This document shows, in pieces, positions 6,568 to 10,120 of a DNA stretch of 10,120 bases. Both the position numbers and the translations under genes were made by a program. Position 1 is the first letter of the stretch. Each line of letters starts with the position of its first letter. Below the pieces are notes generated by a model. That model made no database searches, was not told where the DNA came from, and was given only the letters and a program-made list of their open reading frames with translations. This DNA is from Pseudomonadota bacterium. Lineage in GTDB: Bacteria > Pseudomonadota > Gammaproteobacteria > Enterobacterales > Enterobacteriaceae. The stretch lies in assembly GCA_023454395.1 (NCBI GenBank), contig JAEYFY010000437.1, forward strand, positions 1 through 10,120. Reading direction: 5' to 3'.

Positions 6568-9009
6568 CTATTCGCCTTGAATTCGTCGATATTGCCCTTT
6601 ATCTTGCAACAGCCGGACGCCTAATATACTGCCACATAATGAAAGCAATAATGCCGCAACAATAGGTACAGTGATCCACATTTCCCATTGTGGTTGCCAA
6701 GGGAACTTAAACACCGATATTTGTAATAAACTTAATGCGACCTCAGCACCAATCGCTGCAGCTAATCCCGCCATTAAACCTAATAATGCAAATTCAGCCC
6801 AAAGAGTCCGTCTTAATAATGATTTACCTGCGCCTAATGTTCGATACACCACCAGCTCAATGCGTCGTTGTGTCATTCCTACCTGAATTTGAGCAACTAA
6901 CAATAACGCACCACAAATCATGACTAATCCAACCATAATCTCTAGCGCTCGACTGACTTGCTGTAAGATTTGTTGAACTTGCTGAATTAATGCACCAGTA
7001 TCTAACACACTTACGGTTGGAAATTGCCGATTAAGCGCTGTAATTAACCCGCCCTCGCCATTGTAATAAAAACTACTCATCCATTTTTCTGGCTGATTGC
7101 TTAACCCTTCTTCAGAGAAAATAAAGAAGAAATTAGGGCGCATATTCTCCCAATCAACATGACGAATACTCGTAACAATGGACTTAAATTCACGAGTATC
7201 ACCGACAAATGTTAGTTCATCACCTAATTTAATCTCGAGTTGTTCGGCAACACCTTGGTCAAGAGAAACACCATTACCGACTGGAGGCCATGTTCCTTCA
7301 ACAATCACGTTATCTTTAGGCAATTCACTGTGCCATGTTAAGTTAAGCTCTCGACGAACAGTGTTATTACCTGCATCACGTTTATCTGCCCACTCTTTAG
7401 CATTATGTTCATTAATCTGTGTTAAACGCGCTAATACCACAGGGAATGCATCCGTAGGTTCAACCTTATATTGTGCCAATAATGTATTAATTTCTTGAAC
7501 TTGAGGTGCAGACATATTGATTAGAAAATAGTTAGGGCTATCTTCTGGTAATTGTTTTTGCCATTTTTCGAGTAAATCACCTTGAATAAGGACTAAAAGC
7601 GTTAACAACATAAATGAAAGTGCGAAAGCAGCAAGCTGAGTCATTGTTTGAAACGGTTGTCGTAATAAACGAGTTACTGCTAAGCGCGCACTAAGTTGGC
7701 GGAATTTAAACTGCTTTAATACCCATAATCCTAACCAGCCAATGATCCCAAGTAAAAAAGCAATAACAACAACACCAAATAGAATTGACCAGAGTAAAAC
7801 GCCAGTTCCCGCAAAAAGCGTTAAAGCACCGACAATAATTAAGCCTACTATCGGTAAATAATAACGAAGAGGCCATATAGGTGCCGTAGTATCACTTCTT
7901 AATACTCGGGAAGGTTGTGTTGCCATTAATTGATAATAAGGTCTTAATCCTGTTAATAAAGCAATTAACAGTAAAGAGCCTACAGACCATACCCATGGCA
8001 AAAAGCTCGCTTCTGGTAAACTTTTAGGTAAGACTGGCGCTAAAATTTGTAGCAATATTGCTTCAAAAACAAGCCCTACTAAGGAGCCAACAACAATAGC
8101 GCCAATAAGGATCACGCCCCATTGCCCAACGATCCACTTTCTCAATGCACGTTTATCTGCACCTAACGTTTTTAATACCGCAATTAAAGTATGACGGCTA
8201 CGGCAATAATGAGCCATTGAAACGGCAACTGCCGATATCGCAAGCAATAGCGTTAATAGCGCTGAAAGTAAAAGAAAGTTTTTCGCACGCTCCATTGATT
8301 GTGAAAGTGCTCCACTATCTTGTTTTAAACTATTCCAACGCTGATCGGGTTTTAATAGTGGGTCGAAGCGTTGCTGATAGCTATCAATTACAGATCCATC
8401 ACCTGCAAACATATAGCGATAAGTCAGACGGCTCCCGGGTTGCACTGCTCCAGTTGCTTCAACATCATCAAGGTTAATTAAAACACGGGGGGCGATTTGA
8501 AAAGGATTAAACCCGCTGTCTGGCTCTTGAATTAATACACCACTAATCGTAAATGAGGCATCGCCTACATCAATTTTATCGCCAACTTTTATATCAAGTA
8601 ATTCAAGTAATCTGGCACCAACAAGCGCAGTTCCTTTTTCAGGTTTTAGCCCTGCTGGCTCTGTTTCTAACTCACCATACAGTGGATATAATTTATCCAC
8701 CGCTTTCACCAATGCAAGCTGTGGTGTGTCGCCTTCAGGAGCATAAGACATCGTGGTAAATTGCATTTGGCGGCTGAGAGTTAGCCCTGCTTTCTTCGCC
8801 TCTGTAAGCCAAATTTCATCAACGGGATAAGATGCACGTAACACTAAATCGCCAGCAATTAAATCACGACTTTGAGCGTAAATACTTTTATCAATGCGAT
8901 CACCTATACGCCCTAAAGCAAGCACACAAGCAACCGCAAGCGCTAAAGAAAGCCAAACAATTAATAGTGCCGGAGAGCGCCATTCACGCCAAAACCAACG
9001 CCAAATCAT
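6568..9009 (-). CDS. ybbP: YbbP, large FtsX-type ABC permease subunit
   Basis: This 813-residue inner-membrane permease (E. coli YbbP is about 804 aa, recalled) should pair with the ATPase YbbA. Ten hydrophobic segments are visible. TM1 is at about 12-33, followed by a periplasmic domain of about 210 residues. TM2-TM4 (about 244-265, 293-320, 337-355) form a first FtsX-like unit, with TM5 and TM6 (383-401, 404-430) between the halves. TM7 (456-476) is followed by a second periplasmic domain of about 210 residues, then TM8-TM10 (688-711, 738-764, 777-800). The cytoplasmic loops after TM2 and TM8 share a duplicated pattern, LKTLGADKRALRKW (279-292) and YRTLGAGKSLLRRTLW (722-737), typical of the FtsX coupling region. 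The ATG overlaps the ybbA stop by 4 nt and has a strong ribosome site. This is the MacB-type (type VII) ABC architecture; its transported molecule is not evident from sequence. Confidence 0.93.
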   Translation of the reverse strand: MIWRWFWREWRSPALLIVWLSLALAVACVLALGRIGDRIDKSIYAQSRDLIAGDLVLRASYPVDEIWLTEAKKAGLTLSRQMQFTTMSYAPEGDTPQLALVKAVDKLYPLYGELETEPAGLKPEKGTALVGARLLELLDIKVGDKIDVGDASFTISGVLIQEPDSGFNPFQIAPRVLINLDDVEATGAVQPGSRLTYRYMFAGDGSVIDSYQQRFDPLLKPDQRWNSLKQDSGALSQSMERAKNFLLLSALLTLLLAISAVAVSMAHYCRSRHTLIAVLKTLGADKRALRKWIVGQWGVILIGAIVVGSLVGLVFEAILLQILAPVLPKSLPEASFLPWVWSVGSLLLIALLTGLRPYYQLMATQPSRVLRSDTTAPIWPLRYYLPIVGLIIVGALTLFAGTGVLLWSILFGVVVIAFLLGIIGWLGLWVLKQFKFRQLSARLAVTRLLRQPFQTMTQLAAFALSFMLLTLLVLIQGDLLEKWQKQLPEDSPNYFLINMSAPQVQEINTLLAQYKVEPTDAFPVVLARLTQINEHNAKEWADKRDAGNNTVRRELNLTWHSELPKDNVIVEGTWPPVGNGVSLDQGVAEQLEIKLGDELTFVGDTREFKSIVTSIRHVDWENMRPNFFFIFSEEGLSNQPEKWMSSFYYNGEGGLITALNRQFPTVSVLDTGALIQQVQQILQQVSRALEIMVGLVMICGALLLVAQIQVGMTQRRIELVVYRTLGAGKSLLRRTLWAEFALLGLMAGLAAAIGAEVALSLLQISVFKFPWQPQWEMWITVPIVAALLLSLCGSILGVRLLQDKGQYRRIQGE

Positions 9010-9692
9010 GACTCCTCCTTAAGTTGTCCGTCTACTAATCGTAATCGCCTTTGGCAACGAGCAGCCAGCTCATTATCGTGAGTCACTAAAATCAACGTTG
9101 TTGCATAATCTCGATTAAGAGAGAACAACAAGTCAGCAATTTTATCACCTGTTTTACGATCAAGATTCCCTGTTGGCTCATCAGCAAAAAGAATCGCTGG
9201 CTGAGTACAAAATGCTCTTGCTAATGCAACGCGTTGTTGCTCACCACCAGAAAGTTGTGCTGGCATATGGTATAAACGTTCGCCTAATCCTAACAGCTTA
9301 AGTAAATCAACTGCACGCTCATGACTGTGCTTTTCTGACTCGCCTTTTAATAATGCGGGCAACTGCACATTTTCGAGTGCATTCAATGTTGGGATCAACA
9401 TAAATGATTGAAAAACAAACCCAACATGTTGGGCGCGCAATTTGGCACGTTCTTCTTCATTCATTTTTGTGAGATCTTCTCCCATTAAATGCACGCTGCC
9501 AGAGCTGCCATCATCTAACCCAGCAATGATACCTAACAGCGTCGATTTACCTGATCCTGACTCACCAATTAACGCAATTGTTTGTGCAGGCTCGACAACT
9601 AACTCAACACCCTGCAATATAGAGATCTGACTATCACCTTGTCCTACTTGTTTGGTTAACTGATGAACTTCAAGAACCTTTTCCGTCCACAT
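9006..9692 (-). CDS. ybbA: YbbA, ABC transporter ATP-binding subunit
   Basis: This is a cytoplasmic ATPase of the LolD/MacB-type family that drives the YbbP permease. The 228 residues equal the E. coli YbbA length (recalled). All motifs are present: Walker A GESGSGKST (43-51), Q-loop Gln95 in VFQS, signature LSGGEQQ (147-153), Walker B ILFADE (167-172), D-loop NLD (176-178) and switch His205. The initiating ATG at 9692-9690 has AAGGAA (complement of 9699-9704) 6 nt upstream and gives an N-terminus (MWTEKVLEVHQL) that aligns with E. coli YbbA. Its first ten codons lie on the complement of the first ten codons of tesA, so its promoter must sit within tesA coding sequence. ybbP follows with a 4-nt overlap in one operon. 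Confidence 0.95.
   Translation of the reverse strand: MWTEKVLEVHQLTKQVGQGDSQISILQGVELVVEPAQTIALIGESGSGKSTLLGIIAGLDDGSSGSVHLMGEDLTKMNEEERAKLRAQHVGFVFQSFMLIPTLNALENVQLPALLKGESEKHSHERAVDLLKLLGLGERLYHMPAQLSGGEQQRVALARAFCTQPAILFADEPTGNLDRKTGDKIADLLFSLNRDYATTLILVTHDNELAARCQRRLRLVDGQLKEES
9013..9020 (-). promoter_or_regulatory. ybbP ribosome binding site inside the end of ybbA
   Basis: On the minus strand AAGGAGGA precedes the ybbP ATG by 3 nt, lying in the last codons of ybbA. This near-perfect site, with the ATGA stop/start overlap, fixes the start and indicates coupled, roughly stoichiometric translation of ATPase and permease. Confidence 0.8.
9663..9692. other. Head-to-head overlap of tesA and ybbA start regions
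   Basis: The first ten codons of tesA (plus) and of ybbA (minus) are the same 30 bp, read in exactly opposed codon register. Each start ATG is the complement of the other gene's tenth codon, CAT for His. The overlap relies on tesA starting at 9663, which the signal peptide requires. Confidence 0.8.
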
Positions 9693-10120
9693 ACATTTTT
9701 CCTTATCGTTATGATGATGTTTAGCTTTAAGGCAATTGCTGCTGATACCTTTTTAATCTTTGGTGACAGCTTAAGTGCAGGATATCGTCTTCCAATTGAA
9801 AGTGCATGGCCACAACGCCTTGCTGATAAATGGAAAACAACCTACCCTGAAATTAATGTTATTAATGCAAGCATTAGTGGTGAAACTGCCTTTCAAGGGC
9901 AAAATAGGCTGCCTGATTTATTAAAACAGCATCAACCTCGTTGGGTTTTAATTGAATTAGGTGCAAATGATGGCTTACAGGGATACCCTGTTACACAAAC
10001 AAAAGAGGCATTACAAAACATCATTACACAAGTAAAAGATGCCGGTGCAACGCCACTTTTTATGCAAATAATGATTTCACCTAATTATGGTAAACGTTAT
10101 ACACAATCATTTTCAGCGAT
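9663..10120 (+). CDS. tesA: TesA, periplasmic acyl-CoA thioesterase I / lysophospholipase L1 (3' end outside window)
   Basis: TesA is a secreted SGNH-hydrolase that cleaves acyl thioesters, lysophospholipids and some other esters in the periplasm. The first 152 codons are present; the frame is open to the window edge. Residues 1-26 form a signal peptide: basic start MNFKNLFRPH, hydrophobic core TFFLIVMMMFSF, and an AIA cleavage site giving mature ADTFL, as in E. coli (ADTLL). Block I GDSLS has the nucleophile Ser36 (mature Ser10). Block II is ASISGET with Gly73, and block III is GAND with Asn102 (mature 76; E. coli 73, explained by a 3-residue insertion after the Trp57 region). The catalytic Asp/His pair lies beyond the window. 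Start 9663 is chosen over the ATG run at 9711-9719 because only 9663 gives a complete signal peptide. The ribosome site is weak. TesA is expected to act with YbbA-YbbP. Confidence 0.93.
   Translation, partial: MNFKNLFRPHTFFLIVMMMFSFKAIAADTFLIFGDSLSAGYRLPIESAWPQRLADKWKTTYPEINVINASISGETAFQGQNRLPDLLKQHQPRWVLIELGANDGLQGYPVTQTKEALQNIITQVKDAGATPLFMQIMISPNYGKRYTQSFSA

Noticed and set aside
7178..7498. 106-codon open frame on the plus strand within ybbP
   Set aside because: It is antisense to a well-supported conserved gene and its composition resembles a shadow frame, with no recognisable domain.
8145..8477. 110-codon open frame on the plus strand within ybbP
   Set aside because: Same reason: antisense to the conserved first half of ybbP, with no ribosome site or recognisable family.
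9711..9719. Three consecutive ATG codons as the tesA start
   Set aside because: Starting here would remove the basic region and most of the hydrophobic core of the signal peptide; the in-frame ATG at 9663 restores an N-terminus that matches the E. coli precursor.

Overview
The window is a compact, AT-rich (about 40% G+C by eye) enterobacterial chromosome segment. The proteins are close to E. coli counterparts, but the order purE-purK / MFS transporter / ynaI / speF / ybbP-ybbA / tesA differs from E. coli. Low G+C, Enterobacterales-type proteins and an intact SpeF-type ornithine decarboxylase point to the Proteus/Providencia branch. Proteus mirabilis is the best guess, because ornithine decarboxylase activity is the classical trait separating it from most other Proteus species. 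This is inference, not a database match.

Left part, plus strand: purE and purK (72-1657) overlap by 4 nt and encode the two-step conversion of AIR to CAIR in purine synthesis. A hairpin terminator follows. Next is a 12-TM major facilitator transporter of unknown substrate (1781-3040), then a YnaI-type small mechanosensitive channel (3108-4133). A 177-nt gap with two hairpins separates ynaI from speF. The speF start is best placed at 4311, which gives 720 aa. An upstream in-frame ATG at 4191 would add 40 residues but lies inside the second hairpin. A bidirectional terminator (6502-6533) closes speF and the gene converging on it.

Right part: ybbA and ybbP (minus strand, 9692 to 6568, 4-nt overlap) encode the ATPase and the large FtsX-type permease of an ABC system. 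tesA (plus strand from 9663, cut by the window end) encodes the periplasmic multifunctional thioesterase/lysophospholipase. tesA and ybbA start head-to-head and share their first ten codons in exact antiparallel register.

No intergenic stretch exceeds 180 nt, and all genes appear intact apart from tesA at the window edge. I saw no mobile element, tRNA, rRNA, CRISPR array or phage gene. Bases 1-71 hold the purE ribosome binding site but no coding end or PurR operator that I can support. I found no convincing undescribed system. The points most worth a second look are the speF leader region and the symmetric tesA/ybbA start overlap.
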